5,641 bases of DNA from Bacteroidales bacterium UBA2030 (lineage in GTDB: Bacteria > Bacteroidota > Bacteroidia > Bacteroidales > TTA-H9): contig DDBO01000141.1 in the NCBI GenBank assembly GCA_002332755.1, forward strand, positions 1 to 5,641. The letters are read 5' to 3'. Positions 1 through 5,641 of this stretch are shown in pieces. A model generated the notes under the pieces. It was not told where the DNA came from, did not search any database, and saw nothing but the letters and a program-made list of their open reading frames with translations. The position numbers and the translations under genes are program-made. The number at the start of each line of letters is the position of its first letter. Position 1 is the stretch's first letter.

Positions 1-238
1 GTATGTACTCGCGGGCCCCGGGGATAGTGTAGCGCTTGTCTTTTAATAAATAGTGGATAAGTTTTAAAAGTTCAACATCTTCGGGGTGATAATATCTATT
101 TCCTTTTTTATTGCGATAGGGCTGAATTCCTTCAAATTCCTTTTCCCAAAACCGCAATGTACTTGGATTAACTCCCAGCAATCGACTAACCTCGCCGATA
201 GTATAATAAACTTTTGGACTATTCTCCCCTTTTTTCAT
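1..238 (-). CDS. MerR-family transcriptional regulator, N-terminal part (cut by window edge)
   Basis: Seen: an open frame runs leftward from an ATG at 238-236 to the window edge without a stop, giving 79 residues. Residues 11-48 (YYTIGEVSRLLGVNPSTLRF, then WEKEF and the NKKGNRYY wing) are the classic MerR winged helix-turn-helix: a TIGEV first helix, an LRFWE recognition region, and a wing followed by HPEDVELL. Known of the family: MerR proteins are dimeric DNA-binding regulators that often act by untwisting promoters with long spacers, and the C-terminal half sets the ligand. That half lies outside the window, so the effector cannot be named. The gene starts nine bases after the M23 peptidase stop codon, so the two are probably co-transcribed. 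It could regulate its own operon, but no operator was identified. The family call is firm; the target genes are unknown. Confidence 0.9.
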   Translation of the reverse strand, partial: MKKGENSPKVYYTIGEVSRLLGVNPSTLRFWEKEFEGIQPYRNKKGNRYYHPEDVELLKLIHYLLKDKRYTIPGAREYI

Positions 239-245
239 ATATATA

Positions 246-250
246 CCTTA
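246..250 (-). promoter_or_regulatory. Ribosome-binding site of the merR-like gene, overlapping the upstream stop codon
   Basis: On the minus strand TAAGG lies seven bases before the ATG of the MerR-family gene. Its TAA is the stop codon of the M23 peptidase gene. This supports the ATG at 238 as the start and suggests that ribosomes ending on the peptidase gene can restart on the regulator gene. Confidence 0.55.
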
Positions 251-1237
251 TTCAGCAACAGGTGCTTTGGGTGTTTCTGTGAAGTAGGGCGATTGGTTGA
301 TCATATCCTGGAAAGTTGCAGGATCGATATCAAACATAAAGTAGGCAGGATTTACGGGTTTGTTATTATAAACCACTTCATAATGAAGATGAGGACCTGA
401 AGATAGACCTGTGTTCCCAACATTGGCGATCCAATCTCCTCGTTTCACCTTCTGCCCGGGTCTAACCCTGAAAGACTGCAAATGGGCATACACAGTCTTA
501 TATCCAAATCCATGATTTATGATCACTTTTCGGCCATATCCATCCTTAATCACCTGAGAGGCTTCTTCTACAACCCCGTCACCAGTTGCAAAAACCTTAG
601 CTCCGACGGGTGCGGTAAAGTCAAGGCCTGCATGGAACATAACCGTTTTATATATCGGATGAAGTCTATAACCAAAGTAGGAGGATATATATTTTAAATC
701 ACGCTTGTTAATAGGCTGAATAGCAGGTATAGCAGTAAGCATGGCCTCTTTTTGCTTGGCAAGTTTAAAAACTTCGTCGTATGACTTTGACTGCACATAC
801 ATGCGGCTTTTAATCTTGTCCAATTTCATGGCAGTTTCTAACAGCAAGTCGCCTGTGGTCATATTGCGAAGAGACGTGTAGCGGTCGGCTCCGCCCAAAG
901 CTCCTTCGCGGGCAGAAGCAGGAATAGGTTCGATCTCAAAGACCACCCGATATATATTGTTATCGCGTTGCTGCAGATTGTCAAGCACTTTATTCATGCG
1001 TTCAAGCTCCTGATTCAATGCCTGGAGTTGAGTCTTGTACAGATCAATCTCACGCAAAAGCATCCTCTCCTTAGGCGATGAAAAAAAACGATAGGCAAGA
1101 GTAATAACTATGGTACTGAAAACTAAGCCCGCTGCGAGGATATAGAGTACCCTTTTCAATTTATCCCTGAACCTTACGGGGATAAGTTGATAGGTAAGGG
1201 TTATTGGGTCAAAATAGTAACGATGTTTTTTTGACAT
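248..1237 (-). CDS. Membrane-anchored M23 (LytM-type) peptidoglycan endopeptidase
   Basis: Predicted zinc metallo-endopeptidase that cuts peptide cross-links in peptidoglycan, 329 aa counted from the ATG at 1237. Seen: a short cytoplasmic N-terminus (MSKKHRYYFDP), one membrane segment at about residues 30-52, a charged coiled-coil-like stretch at about 57-93, a linker, then the M23 domain at about 185-305. The catalytic set is complete: H202 and D206 (HAGLD), H252 (YAHL), and H283 and H285 (GPHLHYE). By analogy with LytM, H202, D206 and H285 bind zinc while H252 and H283 act in catalysis, so the protein should be an active enzyme rather than a degenerate EnvC/NlpD-type activator. Start choice: the frame stays open to a TTG at 1258, but MSKK(x)YYFDP looks like the usual N-terminus of Bacteroidota homologues. 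Neither start has a well-spaced Shine-Dalgarno. The domain is expected in the periplasm. It is the first gene of a probable operon with the downstream MerR-family gene. Confidence 0.93.
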   Translation of the reverse strand: MSKKHRYYFDPITLTYQLIPVRFRDKLKRVLYILAAGLVFSTIVITLAYRFFSSPKERMLLREIDLYKTQLQALNQELERMNKVLDNLQQRDNNIYRVVFEIEPIPASAREGALGGADRYTSLRNMTTGDLLLETAMKLDKIKSRMYVQSKSYDEVFKLAKQKEAMLTAIPAIQPINKRDLKYISSYFGYRLHPIYKTVMFHAGLDFTAPVGAKVFATGDGVVEEASQVIKDGYGRKVIINHGFGYKTVYAHLQSFRVRPGQKVKRGDWIANVGNTGLSSGPHLHYEVVYNNKPVNPAYFMFDIDPATFQDMINQSPYFTETPKAPVAE

Positions 1238-1259
1238 CCTGTGGGTGACGTAATTCAAA

Positions 1260-1294
1260 TTTCCGGCAGCACTCCCGTGCTTATGTCACGGAAA
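1260..1294. repeat. Nested inverted repeats in the 5' leader of the M23 gene
   Basis: TTTCCG (1260-1265) and CGGAAA (1289-1294) are perfect inverted repeats. Inside them, GCAC (1269-1272) pairs with GTGC (1277-1280). An alternative stem pairs CCGTG (1275-1279) with CACGG (1287-1291) around a 7-base loop. On the minus strand this last stem falls at the predicted 5' end of the peptidase mRNA. It may be a 5'-end stabilising hairpin, a protein-binding site, or chance. No T run follows, so it is not a terminator. Confidence 0.3.
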
Positions 1295-1296
1295 GG

Positions 1297-1304
1297 CAAA
1301 ATTA
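1297..1304 (-). promoter_or_regulatory. Predicted -7 box of the leftward promoter (M23 gene and merR-like gene)
   Basis: The minus strand reads TAATTTTG, an exact match to the Bacteroidota -7 consensus TAnnTTTG. The start of transcription would fall near 1290, leaving a leader of about 53 nt before the ATG at 1237. No convincing -33 TTTG element is seen at the expected distance, so the call rests on the -7 box and its position. Confidence 0.5.
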
Positions 1305-1315
1305 ATATTTTCCAG

Positions 1316-1323
1316 TAACTTTG
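1316..1323 (+). promoter_or_regulatory. Predicted -7 box of the alaS promoter
   Basis: TAACTTTG, followed by CA, matches the Bacteroidota -7 consensus TAnnTTTG exactly. The start of transcription would be near 1330, giving an alaS leader of about 120 nt. No clear -33 TTTG is visible upstream. The box is separated by only 12 bases from the oppositely directed box at 1297-1304. Confidence 0.6.
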
Positions 1324-1342
1324 CAGGCCTTTTTGGAAATGC

Positions 1343-1483
1343 ATGAAGACTATATTAGAATTTTATCATATTATAAAACAGTTAGTTAAATGCATTGAAC
1401 CGAAAAGGTTAAATTATGTTAAAACAATAGCATACGAAGATAATCAACATGAACTCAGCAGAAATCCGACAGACTTTTCTTGA
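1343..1483 (+). other. Possible upstream reading frame overlapping the alaS start (46 codons)
   Basis: An ATG at 1343, about 13 nt after the predicted transcription start, opens a 46-codon frame that ends at a TGA at 1481-1483. It overlaps the first 35 bases of alaS in another frame. The peptide starts MKTILEFYHIIKQLVKC, is lysine- and isoleucine-rich, and matches no family I recognise. It has only one alanine (codon 30), so it is not an alanine-codon attenuator. A GGA lies six bases before the ATG. Two further overlapping short frames exist in the leader: 1339-1389 (16 codons) and 1416-1430 (4 codons). It could be a translated leader that tunes alaS, or chance in AT-rich leader DNA. Chance is more likely. 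Confidence 0.17.
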
Positions 1484-4070
1484 CTTTTTTGCTTCGAAAG
1501 GGCACCATATTGTTCCCTCAGCCCCAATGGTTATTAAAAACGACCCTACCTTGATGTTTACCAACGCCGGGATGAACCAGTTTAAAGATATTTTTCTGGG
1601 GCATGCCCCGGCCAAATTTCCAAGGGTGGCAGATACACAGAAATGCCTCAGAGTTTCCGGTAAACACAATGATTTAGAGGAAGTGGGCCACGATACTTAC
1701 CATCACACAATGTTCGAAATGCTGGGCAATTGGTCGTTTGGCGACTATTTTAAAGAAGAAGCCATAGCCTGGGCCTGGGAATTGCTTACCGATGTTTACA
1801 AGATTGATAAAGATAAGCTATATGTTACCGTTTTCGGAGGTGACGAGGCGGATGGCATTCCGCGCGACATGGAGGCTTACAATATATGGAAAAAGTTCGT
1901 GCCCGAAGAAAGAATCCTGTTTGGTAGCAAAAAAGATAACTTCTGGGAAATGGGCGATACGGGTCCTTGCGGGCCATGCTCCGAAATTCACGTAGATATT
2001 CGGAATGATGAAGACCGCAAAAACCTGCCCGGTCGTGAAATGGTTAACAAAGGACATCCTCTGGTAATTGAGATTTGGAACCTTGTATTCATTGAATTCA
2101 ACCGTCTTGCCAACGGAAGCCTACAAAAACTTCCTGCCCGCCATGTAGATACAGGTATGGGATTCGAACGCTTATGCATGGTTTTGCAGGGAAAACAAAG
2201 CAACTACGATACCGATGTTTTTCAGCCAATGATCAAAACCATTGCCACAATGGCGGGTCGGCGCTATGGCGACGACCCACGCGCGGATGTTGCCATGCGC
2301 GTGATTGCCGATCACCTCAGGGCAATTGCCTTTGCCATTGCCGACGGGCAATTACCTTCAAATAATAAAGGAGGATATGTTATTCGACGTATTCTGCGCA
2401 GGGCCGTCAGGTATGGCTATACCTTCCTGGGTTTCCGTCAACCTTTCATTTCGCTTCTAGTACCCCATCTCAGAGAGCAAATGGGTAACGTTTTCCCCGA
2501 ACTTGTTGCTCAGGAAGAACTTATACGAAGAGTAGTTGCTGAAGAAGAAAGCAATTTCTTACGAACCCTTGAGTCAGGTATACAAAAATTTAATTTTTAC
2601 CTGAATAATGCTCCAAAGCAAGGTACGATAGACGGAAATTTTGCCTTTGAGTTGTACGACACTTATGGCTTCCCCATTGATCTCACACAACTCATGGCTC
2701 GCGAACAGGGCTGGGAAGTGGATATGGAGGCTTTCCACACTAATCTTGAACAACAAAAAGAAAGATCGAGAGCAGCTGCTGCTGTTGATACTGACGACTG
2801 GGTAATTGTAAATAATGATGAATCGGAGACCACCTTCCTTGGATATGATACCCTCGAAGCCGAGGCTGAAATTGTGAAATTTAGAAAGGTTAAAACGGCA
2901 AAAAAAACTTTCTACCAGATTGTTTTCAACCGTACTCCCTTTTACGCTGAATCAGGCGGCCAGGTAGGTGATAGAGGATGGATGATTTCAGGAGAAGAAA
3001 CCATTGAAATTGAAGATACCGTCAAAGAAAACAATTTAAGCGTTCATATAGTAACTAAGATACCTTCAGATATAACTTTACCCGTTGTTCTAAAGGTAGA
3101 TTCTCGTAAACGATGGTTAACAGCCAATAACCATTCGGCTACACACCTCATGCATGCTGCCTTAAGAAGTGTTTTGGGCAATCATGTTGAACAGAAAGGT
3201 TCGCTGGTGGATGAAAAACGACTGCGATTCGACTTTTCGCATTTTGCCAGGCTTACCCCCGAAGAAATCCGTAAGGTAGAAGACCTTGTGAACGAAAAAA
3301 TATGGGCAAATATACCTCGTGGCGAATGGAGAGAAATGCCCATGGATGAAGCCCGAAAAATGGGTGCAATGGCTTTGTTTGGTGAAAAATATGGAGATAA
3401 GGTCAGGGTAATTGCTTTTGATCCGGATTATTCGATTGAATTATGCGGGGGCACCCACGTTCCGGCTACCGGCCAAATAGGTCTTTTTAAAATTGTTTCG
3501 GAATCAGCCATTGCTGCCGGTGTTCGAAGAATTGAAGCCGTTACGGGTCCTGAGGCAATTCACTTTTTTAACAGTCATCTGGAAACCCTCGAAGAGGTGA
3601 AAACCCTTGTTAAAAATCCCGTTGATGCCATTAAAGGGGTACAAAACCTAATCGAAGAAAAAAACCGGCTTGAACAACAAATAGAAGAATTGAGAAAAGC
3701 CCTTACAGCAGGCTTGGTGGAAGAACTCCAATCCAAAATTGTTCACTTAAACGGATTCCATTTTCTGTCTGCCCGAATCGAAGGAGATGCGCAATTGGCC
3801 AAAGACATTCTTTTCAGACTTAAACAAAACATGATGCCTTTTGCCGGCATATTGGCTTATTTATCCAACGGCAAACCGGGCATTAGTTTAATCATTAGTG
3901 AAGAACTGGCGCAGAATAAAGGATGGAATGCAGGTCAGTTAGTTAAAGATTTTGCCAAAGAGATAAAAGGCGGAGGGGGTGGACAACCCCATTTTGCCAC
4001 GGCCGGAGGCAGTTATCCTGAAGGCCTTGAAGCGGCACTTAACAAAGCCTTAGTCTTTTTTACTGCCTAA
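1449..4070 (+). CDS. alaS: Alanine--tRNA ligase (alanyl-tRNA synthetase)
   Basis: Cytoplasmic class II synthetase that attaches alanine to tRNA-Ala using ATP and removes mischarged serine or glycine; essential for translation. At 873 aa it is full length (E. coli enzyme about 876). Seen, in order: an aminoacylation core at about residues 1-250 with a motif 2 region (TQKCLRVSGKHNDLEEVG at 63-80, then HHTMFEMLGNWSFGDYF), GDTGPCGPCSEIH at 169-181, and motif 3 GMGFERL at 236-242; a tRNA-recognition region to about 450; an editing domain at about 490-700 with all four zinc ligands, H562 and H566 (HSATH) plus C666 and H670 (CGGTH); a coiled coil at about 728-760; and a C-Ala domain with the glycine-rich GGGGGQPHFATAGG at 841-854. 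The ATG start begins at the conserved MNSAEIRQTFLDFF. No strong Shine-Dalgarno precedes it. The gene is transcribed alone, diverges from the M23 gene and converges on comEC. No key residue is missing. Confidence 0.99.
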   Translation: MNSAEIRQTFLDFFASKGHHIVPSAPMVIKNDPTLMFTNAGMNQFKDIFLGHAPAKFPRVADTQKCLRVSGKHNDLEEVGHDTYHHTMFEMLGNWSFGDYFKEEAIAWAWELLTDVYKIDKDKLYVTVFGGDEADGIPRDMEAYNIWKKFVPEERILFGSKKDNFWEMGDTGPCGPCSEIHVDIRNDEDRKNLPGREMVNKGHPLVIEIWNLVFIEFNRLANGSLQKLPARHVDTGMGFERLCMVLQGKQSNYDTDVFQPMIKTIATMAGRRYGDDPRADVAMRVIADHLRAIAFAIADGQLPSNNKGGYVIRRILRRAVRYGYTFLGFRQPFISLLVPHLREQMGNVFPELVAQEELIRRVVAEEESNFLRTLESGIQKFNFYLNNAPKQGTIDGNFAFELYDTYGFPIDLTQLMAREQGWEVDMEAFHTNLEQQKERSRAAAAVDTDDWVIVNNDESETTFLGYDTLEAEAEIVKFRKVKTAKKTFYQIVFNRTPFYAESGGQVGDRGWMISGEETIEIEDTVKENNLSVHIVTKIPSDITLPVVLKVDSRKRWLTANNHSATHLMHAALRSVLGNHVEQKGSLVDEKRLRFDFSHFARLTPEEIRKVEDLVNEKIWANIPRGEWREMPMDEARKMGAMALFGEKYGDKVRVIAFDPDYSIELCGGTHVPATGQIGLFKIVSESAIAAGVRRIEAVTGPEAIHFFNSHLETLEEVKTLVKNPVDAIKGVQNLIEEKNRLEQQIEELRKALTAGLVEELQSKIVHLNGFHFLSARIEGDAQLAKDILFRLKQNMMPFAGILAYLSNGKPGISLIISEELAQNKGWNAGQLVKDFAKEIKGGGGGQPHFATAGGSYPEGLEAALNKALVFFTA

Positions 4071-5641
4071 AGTAGCTCATCAAAATATCCCTCTTCTCTC
4101 ACTGCATGGAAACGAATACTGCTTCCATGCAGTTTTTCTTTCCAGCGCTTGATGATGTATGCTGGAACATCAGGGCCCGCGATAACTGCCGAGGGTTGTA
4201 ATGACTGAATGATAATAGAGGGATTCATTGAAACTTTACCCAATAAAAAAAGATAATCAGCCCTGCCCGTGAGAGGTTTGACAATGCTATCGCCATCAGC
4301 TACACAAATAATTCTCCCATTCCATTGAATGCATGAGTGTTTTTTAAGAACAGAAATATTATCAATTCCTTTATCGCCCAGCCAATCAAGCATCGCTTTA
4401 TCGCCCAACATTTTAGCATCAGACAAGGCTACCGACCTGCCTTTCACAAGAATTAAACCATTTAAAGATTTAGACTGCGCTACAACAATTTGCCCTGCTT
4501 GATTTCTGCAAAAGAGCCATTGTGCAGGTTTTCTTGCCGAAATCGCCAGAATTAAAACCAATGCACTATAAAACAACCACTTACGCGAAAAATAAAAATA
4601 AAGCACAAGGAAAATTAAAAAACCATAAATACCCACACAAAGAAAAATATCTGGATACAGTCCTTTAATCACAGCCCCGGGTAAACCTTCAATTATGCTA
4701 ACGCCAGTGTTCATAACTTTAAATCCCAAGGCCAGCACCCAACCTGTAATTTTCGCCAGAGGATAAATCCAGGAGGTAAGGAAAAACAATACTCCTAAAA
4801 ACATACATACAAATGATACAGGAATAACCCACAGGTTGGTAAGCAAAAAATAGGAAGGAAACTGGTGGAAATAGAAAGTAGCCAAAGGGCCCGTTGCCAA
4901 CTGAGCTGCAATTGAAACTGTGAGCAGAGCCCACACCTTGTCTAGAATTTTATTTTTAATATGAATGAGATGATAAAGACCTGGTTGTAAGCTCACAATA
5001 CCCAAAACAGCCAGATACGATAATTGAAAACCAATCTCGAAAAGCAGGTAAGGATTAAAGAGGAGGATAAAAAAGGCAGATGCTGCAAGGGTATTATAAA
5101 TACCTGTTCTTCGGCCTGCCATTTGTCCGATACTTAAAAACGAGAACATGGTTGCCGCCCTTATAACAGAAGCACTGAGGCCTGTAAGCATGGCATAAAA
5201 CCAGATGATAACAATACAAAAAACACTCCGGATCAGTTTTCCTTTTTTCAATCGAAGCAGTGGAGTAAGAAGGACGCCTACAAACATGTAAATAATTCCT
5301 ACATGCAATCCGGAAACGCACAATACATGCATAGCCCCTGAGCCAGAGTAAATCTGTCTGGTTTCGGAATCAAGAACGGAGGAATATCCCAGAAGCATCG
5401 CTGACGCAACTGCATATTCTTGTCCTTCAAGGCCATATTTCTTCATGACCCCAAGTATTTTCCCCCGCCACTTCGCAGCGGTCTGCCTCAAACTGAAACT
5501 TTCAGGAAAAGATACCTTTCTCCAAGTGCTATATTTTAAATATATTTGATAAAAAATCCCGCGGCGGTAGAGGTAATCCTTATAATTAAATCCTCCGGGC
5601 AGTGCCGGACCTGGTATAGTCAAAGGCGTTCCATAAAACAG
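4067..5641 (-). CDS. comEC: ComEC/Rec2-family competence protein, DNA-uptake channel (5' end beyond the window)
   Basis: Predicted inner-membrane channel that carries single-stranded DNA into the cytoplasm in natural transformation. The frame is open to the right edge, giving 524 C-terminal residues. A TTG at 5623 is not a credible start, because the following PGPALPGGFNYKDYLYRRGI matches the end of the N-terminal DUF4131 region, which implies more protein upstream. Numbering from that TTG: the competence domain spans about 68-345 with several hydrophobic segments. It holds the family signatures GAMHVLCVSGLHVGI (96-110), TGLSASVIRAATMF (147-160), GFQLSYLAVLGI (198-209) and QLATGPLATFYFHQFPSYF (241-259). 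After a last membrane segment (about 348-362) comes a soluble tail of about 155 residues. The tail shows no HxHxDH metal motif of the beta-lactamase-like domain found in many ComEC proteins. The stop codon overlaps that of alaS, and the alaS terminator lies in its last codons. Active competence is not shown by this gene alone. Confidence 0.93.
   Translation of the reverse strand: MFYGTPLTIPGPALPGGFNYKDYLYRRGIFYQIYLKYSTWRKVSFPESFSLRQTAAKWRGKILGVMKKYGLEGQEYAVASAMLLGYSSVLDSETRQIYSGSGAMHVLCVSGLHVGIIYMFVGVLLTPLLRLKKGKLIRSVFCIVIIWFYAMLTGLSASVIRAATMFSFLSIGQMAGRRTGIYNTLAASAFFILLFNPYLLFEIGFQLSYLAVLGIVSLQPGLYHLIHIKNKILDKVWALLTVSIAAQLATGPLATFYFHQFPSYFLLTNLWVIPVSFVCMFLGVLFFLTSWIYPLAKITGWVLALGFKVMNTGVSIIEGLPGAVIKGLYPDIFLCVGIYGFLIFLVLYFYFSRKWLFYSALVLILAISARKPAQWLFCRNQAGQIVVAQSKSLNGLILVKGRSVALSDAKMLGDKAMLDWLGDKGIDNISVLKKHSCIQWNGRIICVADGDSIVKPLTGRADYLFLLGKVSMNPSIIIQSLQPSAVIAGPDVPAYIIKRWKEKLHGSSIRFHAVREEGYFDELL
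4101..4137 (+). terminator. Intrinsic terminator of alaS, inside the comEC coding sequence
   Basis: ACTGCATGGAA (4101-4111) and TTCCATGCAGT (4123-4133) form a perfect 11-bp stem around an 11-base loop, with a T run (4133-4137, then CTT) right after it. The stem begins 31 bases after the alaS stop codon and points the right way for alaS. On the minus strand no T run follows, so it should stop only rightward transcription. The same bases encode ComEC residues near the C-terminus (around LHGSSIRFHAV). Confidence 0.8.

Noticed and set aside
1238..1258. Seven-residue N-terminal extension of the M23 protein from a TTG
   Set aside because: The extension does not look like family sequence, and the ATG at 1237 gives the usual MSKK-type N-terminus. 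It remains possible but less likely.
1398..1410. AACC-GAAAA-GGTT hairpin in the alaS leader
   Set aside because: A 4-bp stem in AT-rich DNA, with no T run and no extension, is expected by chance.
1409..1669. 86-residue open frame on the minus strand across the alaS start and its leader
   Set aside because: It lies antisense to the conserved alaS N-terminus and promoter leader, has no recognisable domain or ribosome-binding site, and fits a chance shadow of alaS.
3968..3989. G-run and C-run (GGGGG...CCCC) near the alaS 3' end
   Set aside because: It is explained by codons for the conserved glycine-rich C-Ala motif GGGGGQPH.
3640..4066. Search for a comEC terminator on the minus strand within the alaS 3' region
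   Set aside because: A T run exists opposite the A run at about 3658-3665, but no stable stem precedes it. No terminator for comEC can be supported.
5621..5623. TTG as the start of comEC
   Set aside because: The frame continues upstream to the window edge, and the sequence right after the TTG already belongs to the middle of the protein (end of the DUF4131 region).

Overview
The window looks like an ordinary chromosomal housekeeping segment from a member of the Bacteroidota (Bacteroidales-like). Four things point there: the merR / M23 peptidase / alaS arrangement, the sequence character of the AlaRS and ComEC proteins, the intergenic TAnnTTTG promoter boxes typical of that phylum, and starts with weak or no Shine-Dalgarno sequence. 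The DNA is moderately AT-rich, and I see no mobile element, CRISPR array, RNA gene or sign of recent transfer. The assignment to phylum is inference from sequence character, not from a search.

Left part (1-1237, minus strand): a probable two-gene operon. A membrane-anchored M23 (LytM-type) endopeptidase with a complete catalytic set comes first. Nine bases after its stop codon begins a MerR-family regulator, cut by the left window edge after 79 residues. The ribosome-binding site of the regulator overlaps the stop codon of the peptidase gene, which suggests translational coupling.

Intergenic region (1238-1448): a compact divergent promoter. Two TAnnTTTG boxes lie back to back, 12 bases apart, one reading left into the peptidase gene and one reading right into alaS. 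The leftward transcript would begin with a small hairpin. The rightward one has a leader of about 120 nt with short upstream reading frames, one of which (46 codons) overlaps the alaS start.

Centre (1449-4070, plus strand): a full-length, apparently fully functional alaS (873 aa), with aminoacylation, editing and C-Ala regions.

Right part (4067-5641, minus strand): the C-terminal 524 residues of a ComEC/Rec2-type DNA-uptake channel, with the N-terminus beyond the right edge. alaS and comEC converge and overlap by four bases (CTAA holds both stop codons). The likely intrinsic terminator of alaS, a perfect 11-bp stem followed by a T run, therefore lies inside the comEC coding sequence, where it also encodes ComEC residues close to the C-terminus.

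The genes serve separate cell functions: wall remodelling plus a regulator, tRNA-Ala charging, and DNA uptake. They are linked mainly by shared control DNA at their borders. I did not find a new biological system. The points worth a second look are the terminator embedded in comEC, the shared divergent promoter, the alaS leader, and the ComEC C-terminus without a metal-binding motif.
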